From: Herbaspirillum sp. alder98
GTDB lineage: Bacteria > Pseudomonadota > Gammaproteobacteria > Burkholderiales > Burkholderiaceae_D
DNA length: 64,000 nucleotides
Direction: 5' to 3'
Assembly: GCF_020179755.1 (NCBI RefSeq)
Contig: NZ_JAIUCY010000002.1
Location: forward strand, 124,001 to 188,000
The notes beneath the pieces were generated by a model that saw only the letters and a program-made list of their open reading frames with translations, was not told where the DNA came from and ran no database searches. Positions 41,675 through 49,937 of the stretch are shown piece after piece (position 1 is the first letter of the stretch; the number at the start of each line of letters is the position of its first letter). A program made the translations under genes and the position numbers.

Positions 41675-41701
41675 AACCCGCGATATTCGCGGGTTTTTTT
41701 T
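41675..41701 (+). terminator. Intrinsic terminator after the OsmC-YcaO gene
   Basis: AACCCGCGA (41675-41683), a 3-base loop, and TCGCGGGTT (41687-41695) form a perfect 9-bp stem, followed by T residues up to 41701. It lies about 115 bases after the OsmC-YcaO stop. Confidence 0.9.
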
Positions 41702-41735
41702 CGTCCCTACGCACGCTAGCCAGACGCCGGGATCA

Positions 41736-41779
41736 TTGCATGAATGCAACTTGACAAGTGTCAGAAGTTTTCGCAAAAT
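41736..41779 (+). promoter_or_regulatory. AbiE promoter with two overlapping inverted repeats
   Basis: A consensus -35 TTGACA (41751-41756) is followed after exactly 17 bases by a -10 CAAAAT (41774-41779). Two palindromes lie on it: TTGCAT-GA-ATGCAA at 41736-41749 just upstream, and TGACA-AG-TGTCA at 41752-41763, which covers the -35. AbiEi antitoxins are known to repress their own operon by binding inverted repeats in the promoter, so these are good operator candidates. Confidence 0.7.
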
Positions 41780-41800
41780 ACTACCAAACAGGAGTATATC

Positions 41801-42400
41801 GTGACGCTAACTATTGCCAGGCAAATACTGAAGTACGCAACTGGATTGCCAGAGGGCACTCCTTTGGTTGCCAAGGAGCTGCTGCATTTCGGTGCTCGGG
41901 CTGCGGTCGACCAGGTGCTGTCACGGTTGGCGAAACGTGGCGCCCTGTTACGTGCCGCGCGAGGGATTTACCTTTTGCCGGTGAATGGGCGTTTCGGTCG
42001 GCATGCGCCTTCTGCCGACAAGACGGTGGAGGGGGTTGCCAACTTGCGGGGTGAAACCATCGTCTCTCATGGCGCTGCGGCAGCCAATTCGCTGGGGCTC
42101 ACCACCCAAGTGCCCATGAAGGCCATTTATCTGACGTCCGGGCGCAATCGGCGTCTGAAGGTGGGGGCGCAGACGGTTGAATTCCGGCATGCGCCCATTT
42201 GGCAGTTGATCTTGCCGGGACGTCGCGCAGGGGAGGTGCTCCGGGCACTTGCGTGGTTGGGGCCTGAAAAAGCGGGTGAAGCATTGCATAAACTGCGCTC
42301 CAGGCTGCAGGCGAGCGAGCTTGAAGAAGTTGCGTCGACACGCGCCCGTTTGCCGACCTGGCTGGCGCAGGAAGTCAGTGTTCTGGTGGCGCATGGCTGA
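41801..42400 (+). CDS. AbiEi-like antitoxin of a type IV toxin-antitoxin pair
   Basis: Protein of 199 residues from GTG 41801, chosen because AGGAG lies 6 bases upstream; a longer frame from 41744 would run through the promoter. The N-terminal winged helix-turn-helix (ARQILKYATGLPEGTPLVAKELLHFG; AVDQVLSRLAKRGALLRAARGIYLLP) is typical of the AbiEi/DUF6088 family. The C-terminal domain (GETIVSHGAAAANSLGLTTQVPMKAIYLTSGRNR; VEFRHAPIW) is the family's antitoxin domain. Such proteins repress their own promoter and counteract the AbiEii nucleotidyltransferase without the direct toxin binding seen in type II pairs. The toxin gene overlaps its end by 8 bases. Confidence 0.85.
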   Translation: MTLTIARQILKYATGLPEGTPLVAKELLHFGARAAVDQVLSRLAKRGALLRAARGIYLLPVNGRFGRHAPSADKTVEGVANLRGETIVSHGAAAANSLGLTTQVPMKAIYLTSGRNRRLKVGAQTVEFRHAPIWQLILPGRRAGEVLRALAWLGPEKAGEALHKLRSRLQASELEEVASTRARLPTWLAQEVSVLVAHG

Positions 42401-43403
42401 TTTTTTCGATCTCCCGAAGAGTGAGCGGCTGGAAGCGTTGAATGCGGCGGCCAGCAGTTCTGGTCGTCTGCCTCACTTGCTAGAAAAAGATATCTGGGTG
42501 GTGTGGTCCCTGCAGCATCTGTTCAGCGGCCCGCACGCCAATCATCTGGTGTTCAAGGGCGGCACATCCCTGTCGAAGGCCTACGGCGTCATCACCCGGT
42601 TTTCGGAAGATGTGGACCTGACCTATGATATTCGCGTCATTGCGGCTGATCTGATCGGTGACGCCGACGTTCCTTTTCCCGCCAGCAAGAGCCAGGAAAA
42701 GAAATGGAGCAAAGAGATTCGTGCTCGCCTGGCGGAATGGGTTGTCCGGGAAATTGCACCGAAAATCAGGCAGGAGCTTGAAAACCGTTCCCTGCCTGCA
42801 TCGGTGCGAACGGAGGACGACAAGGTCTATATCGAATACCAGCCTCTGGCCGCAGGTACCGGTTATGTCGCGCCCAGGGTCATGCTGGAGTTCGGTGCAC
42901 GCTCAACAGGCGAGCCTAGCGAAGCTCGTTCCATTGTCTGCGATGCGGCCGAGTATTTGCCTATGCTGGCGTTTCCTGTGGCGACTGCACGCGTCATGCG
43001 AGCTGAGCGCACCTTCTGGGAGAAGGCCACGGCGATCCACGTCTTCTGTGCCCAAGGTGCTTTCCGGGGTGGCGAGCGTTTTGCCCGGCATTGGCATGAT
43101 GTGACCCGCCTCGATGCGGCAGGATTCGTTGAACTGGCCCTGGCTGACGTAGCACTTGGCCAGGCAGTGGCTGATCATAAGAGCATTTTCTTCGCTGAGA
43201 AATCGGCGCAGGGTGAGTTGATCGATTATCACGCGGCAGTGTCAGGTCGTTTGCGACTGTTACCGGATGCCGGCGCTTTGATTACGCTTGCGGCCGATTA
43301 TCAGCATATGGTCGACGATGGGCTGTTTCTCGACGATGCTGAACCGTTTGAGGCCTTATTGGAGCGTTGCCGTGCCATTGAAAGAAAGGCAAATGCCGCA
43401 TAG
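42393..43403 (+). CDS. AbiEii-family nucleotidyltransferase toxin
   Basis: Toxin of 336 residues from ATG 42393, overlapping the antitoxin stop by 8 bases. The nucleotidyltransferase motif is FKGGTSLSKAYGVITRFSED with VDLTYD directly after it: the GG(T)S Walker-like loop followed by the D-x-D metal site, as in AbiEii (COG2253-type) enzymes. Downstream are MRAERTFWEKATAIHVFC and GERFARHWHDVTRL, which match the conserved C-terminal motifs of the family. AbiEii enzymes transfer nucleotides to tRNA or related targets and cause growth arrest or phage abortive infection; the exact target here is not known. The gene is intact. Confidence 0.87.
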   Translation: MADFFDLPKSERLEALNAAASSSGRLPHLLEKDIWVVWSLQHLFSGPHANHLVFKGGTSLSKAYGVITRFSEDVDLTYDIRVIAADLIGDADVPFPASKSQEKKWSKEIRARLAEWVVREIAPKIRQELENRSLPASVRTEDDKVYIEYQPLAAGTGYVAPRVMLEFGARSTGEPSEARSIVCDAAEYLPMLAFPVATARVMRAERTFWEKATAIHVFCAQGAFRGGERFARHWHDVTRLDAAGFVELALADVALGQAVADHKSIFFAEKSAQGELIDYHAAVSGRLRLLPDAGALITLAADYQHMVDDGLFLDDAEPFEALLERCRAIERKANAA

Positions 43404-43724
43404 TTGTGCTGTCATGACGCTTCTCTAATTTCAGCGCTGTCATTCATTGACGGGCTGAGCAGTTCTTGTCCGTCCAAAACTCTTCTCGAATCACCGGAAA
43501 ACCCACAAAGTCCCTCTGCTCACTCCATGATCCTCGGCGCCATTTGACGCCTGCCACCTGGTCATTCGACCGGACTGGCACGATGCGCTAAACCCGCCGA
43601 TACCGCTGCCAGCGGAGACGCGGCGGCGTTGACGTTGATGAAATGACAATCGTTCTGAATCGAATAATCTCGCATATAATAACGATTCTTATTTGATATC
43701 GATTGTCATTCACATCTTTACAGC
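43404..43724. promoter_or_regulatory. Intergenic region with Fur-like box inside an 11-bp inverted repeat
   Basis: The 320 bases before the ECF sigma gene hold no gene. A Fur-like site, TATAATAACGATTCTTATT at 43675-43693, matches the consensus at 12 of 19 positions. It is flanked by a perfect inverted repeat, AATGACAATCG at 43642-43652 and CGATTGTCATT at 43700-43710. The promoter of the sigma/FecR/receptor system must lie here, so iron repression is likely; the outer repeat may bind a second regulator. Confidence 0.55.
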
Positions 43725-44258
43725 ATGAGCGCATACGCACTCGACAACCCGTCCAGCGACCTGCTGCACCGCATGTACAGCGGTCATCACGGCTGGCTGG
43801 TGCAATGGCTGCAGCGCAAGCTCGGCAATAGCGGCGATGCGGCCGATGTGGCCCAGGACACCTACGTCCGGGTGGCTACTGCCAGTGCCGTGCCTGATCC
43901 GGACCTGGCGCGTCCCTATCTGGTCCAGATCGCCAAGAACCTGGTGATCGACCTGGTGCGGCGTCGCAAGCTCGAGGCGGCCTATCTGGACGCGCTGGCT
44001 GCGATGCCCGAGGCAGTCGCGCCATCGCAGGAAGACAACCTGTCGGTGCTGCAGTTGCTCAACGCGCTGGATTCGGCACTGGCCGCCTTGCCCGCCAAGG
44101 TCAGTGAAACCTTCTTCATGTCGCAGTTCGACGGTATGACCTACAGCGCCATCGCCGAAACCCTCGGCATCGCCGTGGCCACGGTGCGCAAGCACATGCT
44201 CACGGCGACCCGCAGTTGCCTGGCCGTGCTGGCCGAATCCGGCATCGTGGTGGGCTGA
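43725..44258 (+). CDS. FecI-family ECF sigma factor
   Basis: ECF sigma factor, 177 residues. Region 2 is SSDLLHRMYSGHHGWLVQWLQ with DAADVAQDTYVRV and YLVQIAKNLVIDLVRRRKLEAAYLD; region 4 is LDSALAALPAKVSETFFMSQFDGMTYSAIAETLGIAVATVRKHM, split here around the helix-turn-helix. It is only distantly like the sigma at 10114-10623, so the two systems are separate acquisitions rather than a recent duplication. It is followed without a gap by a FecR gene and then an STN-type receptor, which it presumably activates. The start ATG has no strong ribosome-binding site. A Fur-like box lies about 30-50 bases upstream. Confidence 0.92.
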   Translation: MSAYALDNPSSDLLHRMYSGHHGWLVQWLQRKLGNSGDAADVAQDTYVRVATASAVPDPDLARPYLVQIAKNLVIDLVRRRKLEAAYLDALAAMPEAVAPSQEDNLSVLQLLNALDSALAALPAKVSETFFMSQFDGMTYSAIAETLGIAVATVRKHMLTATRSCLAVLAESGIVVG

Positions 44259-44264
44259 TTGCCG

Positions 44265-45284
44265 ATGACGATGCACCGCCCGCTCCAGGCCGCCACGCCC
44301 TTGCTCTGCGTCGACGACGCCGCCAGGGAGCAAGCGCTTGACTGGTTCGTCACGCTGTCTTCGGGCGAAGTGTCTGCCAGCGAACGCGCCGACTTCGCGC
44401 GCTGGCTGGCGGCGTGTCCCAGCCATTGCCAGGCCTGGGATGGCTTGCGAGGTTTTCGCGAGATGTTGCAAGGCATGCCAGGCAGTGCCGCCGGGGCGGC
44501 GCTGCGGGGTGGTGCGACGCGGCCACGGGTGGGACGCCGTCAGGTTCTGGGCGCCTTGGCCGCGCTGGCATGCGGCGCGGTGCTTTACTCCCGACGTGAC
44601 GATCTGCTGCAATTGGCGGCGGACGAACGCACGGCCGTCGGCCAGCAGCGCACGCTGCACTTGCCCGATGGCAGCCGCCTGGTGCTCGACACCGCCAGTG
44701 CCGTCGACATCCGTTTCGACGGCGAGGTGCGACGACTGATCCTGCGTCGCGGCGCGATCATGGTGCAAACCGCGCATTCGGCCCAGTGGAGCGGCCAACC
44801 CTTCGTGGTCGACACCGCAGTGGGCAGCCTGCGCGCGCTGGGTACCCGTTTTACGGTGCGGCAGCTGCCAGGCAATTGGTGGGGCAATCCCGGCCGGGTC
44901 GCTGTCGCCGTGACCGCCGGGGCCGTGCGCATCAGCCCCGCACGCGACCCCGATGCCTCCCTGGTACTGGGCGCAGGGCGTCAGGCATCGTTTGATGCCG
45001 CCGCAGTGGCGACACCGACGTCGCTGGATATCAATGCCCAGGCCTGGGCCGATGGCTTGCTGATCGTGCGCGACCGGCCGCTGGGTGAATTCATTAGTGA
45101 ATTGGCGCGCTACCGTTCGGGCAGGCTCGATTGCGACGCGACGGCTGCCCGGTTGCGTGTCACCGGCGTATTCCCGCTGGATGACAGTGAGCGGATTCTT
45201 GATGCGCTCGAGAGCGCCTTGCCGATCAAGGTGCGGCGTCATACCCGTTACTGGGTCACGCTGGTGGCTGATTCAAAAAAATAA
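44265..45284 (+). CDS. FecR-family anti-sigma regulator
   Basis: Transmembrane sensor of about 339 residues. I use ATG 44265; an in-frame TTG directly after the sigma stop (44259) is possible. The DUF4880-type N-terminus (ALDWFVTLSSGEVSASERADF, WLAACPSHCQAWDGL) is followed by a membrane segment (VLGALAALACGAVLY) and the FecR periplasmic domain (LHLPDGSRLVLDTASAVDIRF; LILRRGAIMVQT; VGSLRALGTRFTVRQL; VAVTAGAVRISPA). The C-terminal part (LLIVRDRPLGEFISELARYRSG; VTGVFPLDDSERILDALES) contacts the STN domain of the receptor in the known Fec system. The sigma, FecR, receptor order and 86-base gap to the receptor support one regulatory unit. Confidence 0.92.
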   Translation: MTMHRPLQAATPLLCVDDAAREQALDWFVTLSSGEVSASERADFARWLAACPSHCQAWDGLRGFREMLQGMPGSAAGAALRGGATRPRVGRRQVLGALAALACGAVLYSRRDDLLQLAADERTAVGQQRTLHLPDGSRLVLDTASAVDIRFDGEVRRLILRRGAIMVQTAHSAQWSGQPFVVDTAVGSLRALGTRFTVRQLPGNWWGNPGRVAVAVTAGAVRISPARDPDASLVLGAGRQASFDAAAVATPTSLDINAQAWADGLLIVRDRPLGEFISELARYRSGRLDCDATAARLRVTGVFPLDDSERILDALESALPIKVRRHTRYWVTLVADSKK

Positions 45285-45370
45285 TCAGCGTTGCCGTAGC
45301 ACTTTTGTCTTCTCGTTCGTCATGGAGGTGAAGCACACATTCACCAAACGTCTAACGAGGACCGATAATA

Positions 45371-47785
45371 ATGCGCCAAGCCCCTGTTGCCCGCTCTGTG
45401 CGGGCGCTTTCCACCACTTCTCATGTGCTCATGGCGGGCAGCCTGGCGCTGGCCATTGGCATCGCCACCTTGCCCGCAGCGGCGCAAGGCGCACCGGCGG
45501 GGCAGGCGCAGCAACAGCGCTACGACATCCCGGCCGGCCCCCTGGACCAGTCCCTGAACCAGTTCGCGGCGCAGTCGCGCAGCTTGCTGGTGGTCGATCC
45601 GGAAATCACCCGTGGCAAGCAGGGCCCGGCACTGAGCGGCAGTTACAGTCACGAGCGTGCGCTGGAGTTGTTGTTGTCGGGTAGCGGCTTGCAGGCCGAA
45701 CGTCGCGCCGACGGCGGCATCGTGATCCAGAAGCGTGCTGCAGGCGAGAGCGTCAGCGCGCTGCCGACGGTATCTGTGGTCGCCAGCAGCGACACCGGCA
45801 CCGGCCTCAAGCGCGCGGCTGCGGCCGGCGCCCTGGGCGCACGCTCGGTACTCGATACACCGTTTTCGATCAGCGTGGTCGACAAGGAAGACATCCAGGA
45901 TCGCCAGGTGAGCACCATCGAACAGGCTTTTCGTTTCGATCCTTCCGTGACCTCGTCCAGTGGCGAATACGGGCGCGGCTCATCTATCCTGGTGCGTGGA
46001 TTGGGCATCGATGCGACCAACGGCTTCAAGGTCGATGGCTTGGCCATTCCCGGCTGGGGCAATGAGCTGTTGCCGATGGAAATGTTCGAGCGGGTCGAGT
46101 TGCTCAAGGGCCTGACCGGATTCATGTACGGTTTCGGCTCGCCCGGCGGCATCATGAATTACGTGCAAAAGCGCGCGACCGAAGAAGATACCTTTGCCGT
46201 CGATGTCGGCTACAAGAGCGGCTCGCTGCGTTCGGAACATATCGACATCGGCGGGCGGGCCGGCGACAAGAAACTGGGATACCGGGTCAACCTGGTGCAC
46301 GAGCAGGGCGGCACGTATTTCAACGGCGGCGAGCTGGTGCGCGACGCCGCGTCACTGGCGCTCGACCTGAAGATGACGCCCGACCTCACCTGGAGCTTCG
46401 ATACCCTGTACGCCAAGCGTCAGTCCAAGGGCAACGCCTTCTGGGGCTATGCGCTGGGCGCCGGGCTGGCGATTCCGACGGTGCCGGATCCATCGACCAA
46501 GCAGCAGCCCGAAGGCAGCTACTACGATAATGAAAACATCATGGTGACCACCGGCTTGCAGTGGCGCATCAATGACGACTGGAAGTCCAGCATTTCCTAT
46601 CGTTATTCGCGCGAAGACGTGGACTATGTCTACAGCACCGTCAACATCACCAACGCCGCCGGCGCCACCTCTTCCTCGCAGAGCGCCGGCATCTACGGCT
46701 TCCAGTTCCAGCAGTTGCAGGCCATGCTGGAGGGGCGCGCCAAGACCGGCGCCATCGGTCACCAGCTGGCATTCGGCGTAGCGCGCCAGCAGTACCAGTC
46801 ATTGTCCGACCGCGCCGGCTCCACCACCGCCATCGGCACCGGCAATCTCTATCGCGATACCACGCTGTCGACCGGAGGCGTCAACAACAGCACCCATACC
46901 CAGTACCGCTCGTCAGAGATCACGCAGGATGCGATATTTGCCAGCGATACGCTAAGCCTGGGCGAGCGTTGGTCGATCATCGCCGGCTTGCGCTACACGC
47001 GCTTCAACCAGGAAGGCTATAACACCGCCGGCGCCACCACCAGCCAATACAAGCGCAATCCGCTCACGCCTACCATCGCCTTGATGTTCAAGCCGACCGC
47101 CGACACCACGCTCTACGGCAGTTATGTCGAGGCGCTCGAGCGCGGCGGCACCGCCGGCTTCAACAGCAGTGGCGCACGGACCCTCAACTACAACGAAGTG
47201 ATGGGGCCGATCAAGAGCAAGCAAGTCGAACTGGGCGTCAAGACCGAGCGCGCGCAATGGATGACCAGCGCTGCCTTGTTCCGTATCCAGCGCGCAGCCG
47301 AATACGTCAACACGGCCAACTACTATGTGCAGGATGGTGAAACGCGTTACCAGGGGCTGGATGTCTCGGGTCGCTATGACCTGACGCCGGCGCTCTCGCT
47401 GTCGGGCGGCGCCATGTGGCTCGACGCCAAGTACCAGCAGACCACGGCGGCACTCGAAGGTCGTGATGTGGTCGGCACGCCGCGCTTCCAGGCCACTGCC
47501 AGCGTGCGTTATCGGGTGCCGCAGGTGGCCGGACTCAGTCTCAATGCCGGCGGTCGCTATGTCGGTATCTCGAAGTTGAACTCGACCACCAATATGGACC
47601 TGCCCGCGTACCACGTGTTTGACGCGGGCGCGATCTACCGTACTCGTCTGAGCGGCAAGGATGTCACCTTCAACGCCCAGATCCAGAACCTGACCGACCG
47701 TCGCTACTGGGTCTATAACGGCACCAACTACCTGTTTGCCGGCGCGCCGCGCACGCTCAGCCTGAACGCCCGCATCGAGTTCTGA
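45371..47785 (+). CDS. STN-type TonB-dependent siderophore receptor
   Basis: Outer-membrane receptor of 804 residues. The signal peptide spans about residues 15-38 (MAGSLALAIGIATLPAAAQG). The STN domain follows (YDIPAGPLDQSLNQFAAQSR; LELLLSGSGLQAERRADGG), a TonB-box-like segment (ALPTVSVVAS), the plug (DIQDRQVSTIEQAFRFDPSV; ILVRGLGIDATNGFKVDG; MFERVELLKGLTGFMYG) and a beta-barrel ending LSLNARIEF. The MMPPGE-type SPGGIMNYVQKR segment is typical of ferric hydroxamate and coprogen/ferrioxamine receptors. The STN domain links it to the FecR and sigma proteins encoded upstream. The ATG follows an AGGACC element about 8 bases upstream. Confidence 0.92.
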   Translation: MRQAPVARSVRALSTTSHVLMAGSLALAIGIATLPAAAQGAPAGQAQQQRYDIPAGPLDQSLNQFAAQSRSLLVVDPEITRGKQGPALSGSYSHERALELLLSGSGLQAERRADGGIVIQKRAAGESVSALPTVSVVASSDTGTGLKRAAAAGALGARSVLDTPFSISVVDKEDIQDRQVSTIEQAFRFDPSVTSSSGEYGRGSSILVRGLGIDATNGFKVDGLAIPGWGNELLPMEMFERVELLKGLTGFMYGFGSPGGIMNYVQKRATEEDTFAVDVGYKSGSLRSEHIDIGGRAGDKKLGYRVNLVHEQGGTYFNGGELVRDAASLALDLKMTPDLTWSFDTLYAKRQSKGNAFWGYALGAGLAIPTVPDPSTKQQPEGSYYDNENIMVTTGLQWRINDDWKSSISYRYSREDVDYVYSTVNITNAAGATSSSQSAGIYGFQFQQLQAMLEGRAKTGAIGHQLAFGVARQQYQSLSDRAGSTTAIGTGNLYRDTTLSTGGVNNSTHTQYRSSEITQDAIFASDTLSLGERWSIIAGLRYTRFNQEGYNTAGATTSQYKRNPLTPTIALMFKPTADTTLYGSYVEALERGGTAGFNSSGARTLNYNEVMGPIKSKQVELGVKTERAQWMTSAALFRIQRAAEYVNTANYYVQDGETRYQGLDVSGRYDLTPALSLSGGAMWLDAKYQQTTAALEGRDVVGTPRFQATASVRYRVPQVAGLSLNAGGRYVGISKLNSTTNMDLPAYHVFDAGAIYRTRLSGKDVTFNAQIQNLTDRRYWVYNGTNYLFAGAPRTLSLNARIEF

Positions 47786-47828
47786 TGGCGCAGGCAATCA
47801 GCTGATTGTTTCAATGTGTTAGTACATA

Positions 47829-47860
47829 AGGCCACCGTTCATAGGTAAATTCGGTGGCCT
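47829..47860. other. 9-bp hairpin after the receptor gene
   Basis: AGGCCACCG at 47829-47837 and CGGTGGCCT at 47852-47860 form a perfect 9-bp stem with a 14-base loop, 43 bases after the receptor stop. No T-run follows on the plus strand (an A-run does, at about 47865), so it is not a canonical terminator for the receptor gene, though it could stabilise the mRNA end. Confidence 0.5.
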
Positions 47861-47919
47861 GGCTCAAAAAAAGTTACGTTTTGTAGTGCATATCAAGTTC
47901 AGGTGGCGGCAACTGACGC

Positions 47920-47946
47920 TATAATTAGATGAGAATAATTATCATC
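47920..47946 (+). promoter_or_regulatory. Promoter with Fur box for the DUF4198/MacAB operon
   Basis: A perfect -10 hexamer TATAAT at 47920-47925 is followed 2 bases later by GATGAGAATAATTATCATC at 47928-47946, a nearly palindromic site matching the Fur consensus at 14 of 19 positions. The box covers the expected transcription start, a standard arrangement for iron repression. No good -35 hexamer is visible. Confidence 0.78.
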
Positions 47947-47987
47947 TATATGGAGCGCGCAATCAGCTGCTCCGCTGAGGGCACATC

Positions 47988-48728
47988 ATGAATGACCTGT
48001 ACAAGAAAGATTCTGCACTGCCACCATCACACGCCAAGTCGGGCGCCACCATCTCGCGCGCCACGATGTCGGGCGCGCTGGCGGTCGGGCGCAAGCAGTT
48101 ATTGTCGGCGGTGGCGTTGACCGCATCGCTGGCGCTGGCCAATCCGGCCTACGCCAACTACCTCTGGCTCGAGAAGGACAGCGCGGCCGACGCCGGCAAT
48201 GCGCGCTTTAGGGTGTATTCGGGCGAGCTCGACAAGCGCGACGCCGCCATGCCCAAGATCCAGATGCCGCAAGCGATCCCGGCCGCCAACGCGGCCAGCC
48301 TGCCGTTGTCGGTCGAAGGCGATCACCTGCGCATCGACGCCGTGCAGGCCGGGCAGGACCTGCGTTTCTCGGCACGCGAAGTCACCGGCGCCAACACCGT
48401 GGTGTTCTATCAGGCCCGTTACGGCCGGCTCGACACCAAGGCCGTCAACGACCTCGAACTGGTGCCGACGACACCCGGGGGCGACACCTTCCGCCTGATG
48501 TGGAAGGGCGAGGCCGTCAGCGCCACCCAGGTCAACGTCGAGACCTCCGAGGGCTGGCGTCGCGTGCTGCGTCCCGCCAAGGATGGCAGCATCACGATGC
48601 CCACGCCGTTCCCGGGGCTGTACGTACTGCAGGTGACGGCCAAGGTCAACGGTTCGGTCACCATCGACGGCCGCGAATATACCGACGTGCGCCACGTGGC
48701 CACGCTCAGTTTCGAAGTGCCGCGTTAG
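47988..48728 (+). CDS. Exported DUF4198-like protein
   Basis: Exported protein of 246 residues. A long basic N-terminal region is followed by the hydrophobic segment LLSAVALTASLALANPAYAN, so cleavage should fall after AYA near residue 57. The mature start NYLWLEKDSAADAGNARFRVYSGELDKRD has the pattern of DUF4198 proteins (HYLWLE...A.LYFGE), which occur beside metal and iron transport genes and were first noted with NikM-like nickel components. The rest forms short beta segments (LELVPTTPGGDTFRLMWKGE; VLRPAKDGSITMPTPFPGLYVLQV). It is led by a Fur-boxed promoter and followed 48 bases later by macA, so it is likely a periplasmic metal or siderophore accessory protein. This function is inference. 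Confidence 0.65.
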   Translation: MNDLYKKDSALPPSHAKSGATISRATMSGALAVGRKQLLSAVALTASLALANPAYANYLWLEKDSAADAGNARFRVYSGELDKRDAAMPKIQMPQAIPAANAASLPLSVEGDHLRIDAVQAGQDLRFSAREVTGANTVVFYQARYGRLDTKAVNDLELVPTTPGGDTFRLMWKGEAVSATQVNVETSEGWRRVLRPAKDGSITMPTPFPGLYVLQVTAKVNGSVTIDGREYTDVRHVATLSFEVPR

Positions 48729-48776
48729 TCCGCTGGCGCAGCGCACGCAATCATAATCAGGTAGTTCAGGGGAAGC

Positions 48777-49937
48777 ATGAAGGCAGGACGCAAGCGGTGG
48801 TGGATGGCGGCAGTGCCGACGGTATTTGTTATTTCGGCGGTGGCATGGTGGGCTACGCGCCCGGGTGTGACTTATGACACGGCCGTGATCGGGCGGGGCG
48901 ACATCGAATCCAGCGTCTCAGCGGTGGGCAAGTTGCAGCCGCGTCGTTTCGTCGATGTCGGCGCGCAGGTCTCGGGGCAGATATTGCGCTTGCATGTGCA
49001 GGCGGGGGATGCGGTCAGGAAGGGGCAACTGCTGGTCGAGATCGACCCCAGCGTGCAAAAGGCTACGGTCGATGCCGGCCGCGCTTCGCTCACCGGCCTG
49101 CGTGCGCAGCTGGCAGAGCAGCAGGCGCAGCATCTGCTGGCCGGCCAGCAAGCAAACCGCCAGCGCCAGCTCGACGCCGGTGGCGCCACGCGCGCCGAAG
49201 ACCTCGACATCGCCGGCGCCAACCTGGCCCAGGCCGCGGCCCGGGTAGAGCACCTCAAGGCCCAGATCGTGCAGACCTCGGCCACCGTGCAGGCCGACGA
49301 AGTACGCCTGGGTTACACCCGCATCTACGCCACCATGGACGGCACGGTGGTGTCGGTCGATGCGCGTGAAGGCCAGACCCTGAACGCCACCTACCAGACC
49401 CCCAGCATCATGCGCATCGCCGACCTGGGCGCGATGACGGTATGGACCGAAGTCTCCGAGGCCGAGGTGCGCCGCGTGCGCGCCGGCATGCCGGTGTACT
49501 TCACCACGCTGGGCGGCGAGCGTCGTCGCTGGCATGGAAAAGTGCGGCAAGTGTTGCCCGCGCCGCCCAGCCCCGAAGGCAAGAGCGCCGACAGCGCGCT
49601 GGCGCCATCGACTAACAAGGTCATTGTCTATACCGCCTTGTTCGATGTCGATAACGGCGATGGCGAGTTGATGCCGCAGATGACGGCGCAGGTCAATTTC
49701 GTTGCCGCGTCCGCGCGCGACGTGGTGGTGGCGCCCCTGGCGGCCTTGCGCCCTCAGTCCGGCCAAGGCGCCTGGACCGTGCGCGTCATGGATGCCGACG
49801 GTAGGCCGCAGCAGCGGGTGGTGAAGATCGGCGTGCGCAACCGCGTCAGCGCCGAGATCGTCGACGGCCTGGCCGAGGGCGAGCGCATCGTCACCGGCGA
49901 GCAGCAACAAGGTGGGGTCAAGAGGTTCCAGCTGTGA
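48777..49937 (+). CDS. macA: MacA-like periplasmic adaptor
   Basis: Membrane fusion protein, 386 residues. An N-terminal membrane anchor ([18 protein letters not shown]) precedes the first lipoyl half ([40 protein letters not shown]), an alpha-hairpin (about 85-175), the second half ([25 protein letters not shown]) and beta-barrel and membrane-proximal domains ([47 protein letters not shown]). This is the MacA layout. It connects MacB to a TolC-type channel, which is not encoded in this operon. AGGGGAAG lies directly before the ATG, and its stop overlaps the macB start (GTGA). Given the Fur box upstream, siderophore export, as for PvdRT-like pumps, is a better guess than macrolide export. Confidence 0.88.
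   Translation: MKAGRKRWWMAAVPTVFVISAVAWWATRPGVTYDTAVIGRGDIESSVSAVGKLQPRRFVDVGAQVSGQILRLHVQAGDAVRKGQLLVEIDPSVQKATVDAGRASLTGLRAQLAEQQAQHLLAGQQANRQRQLDAGGATRAEDLDIAGANLAQAAARVEHLKAQIVQTSATVQADEVRLGYTRIYATMDGTVVSVDAREGQTLNATYQTPSIMRIADLGAMTVWTEVSEAEVRRVRAGMPVYFTTLGGERRRWHGKVRQVLPAPPSPEGKSADSALAPSTNKVIVYTALFDVDNGDGELMPQMTAQVNFVAASARDVVVAPLAALRPQSGQGAWTVRVMDADGRPQQRVVKIGVRNRVSAEIVDGLAEGERIVTGEQQQGGVKRFQL

Noticed and set aside
43710..45242. 510-codon open frame antisense to sigma/FecR genes
   Set aside because: Runs across two well-supported genes and their promoter; His/Gly/Arg-rich shadow.
47829..47860. Terminator of the second siderophore receptor
   Set aside because: The stem is good but an A-run, not a T-run, follows on the coding strand; listed as a hairpin only.
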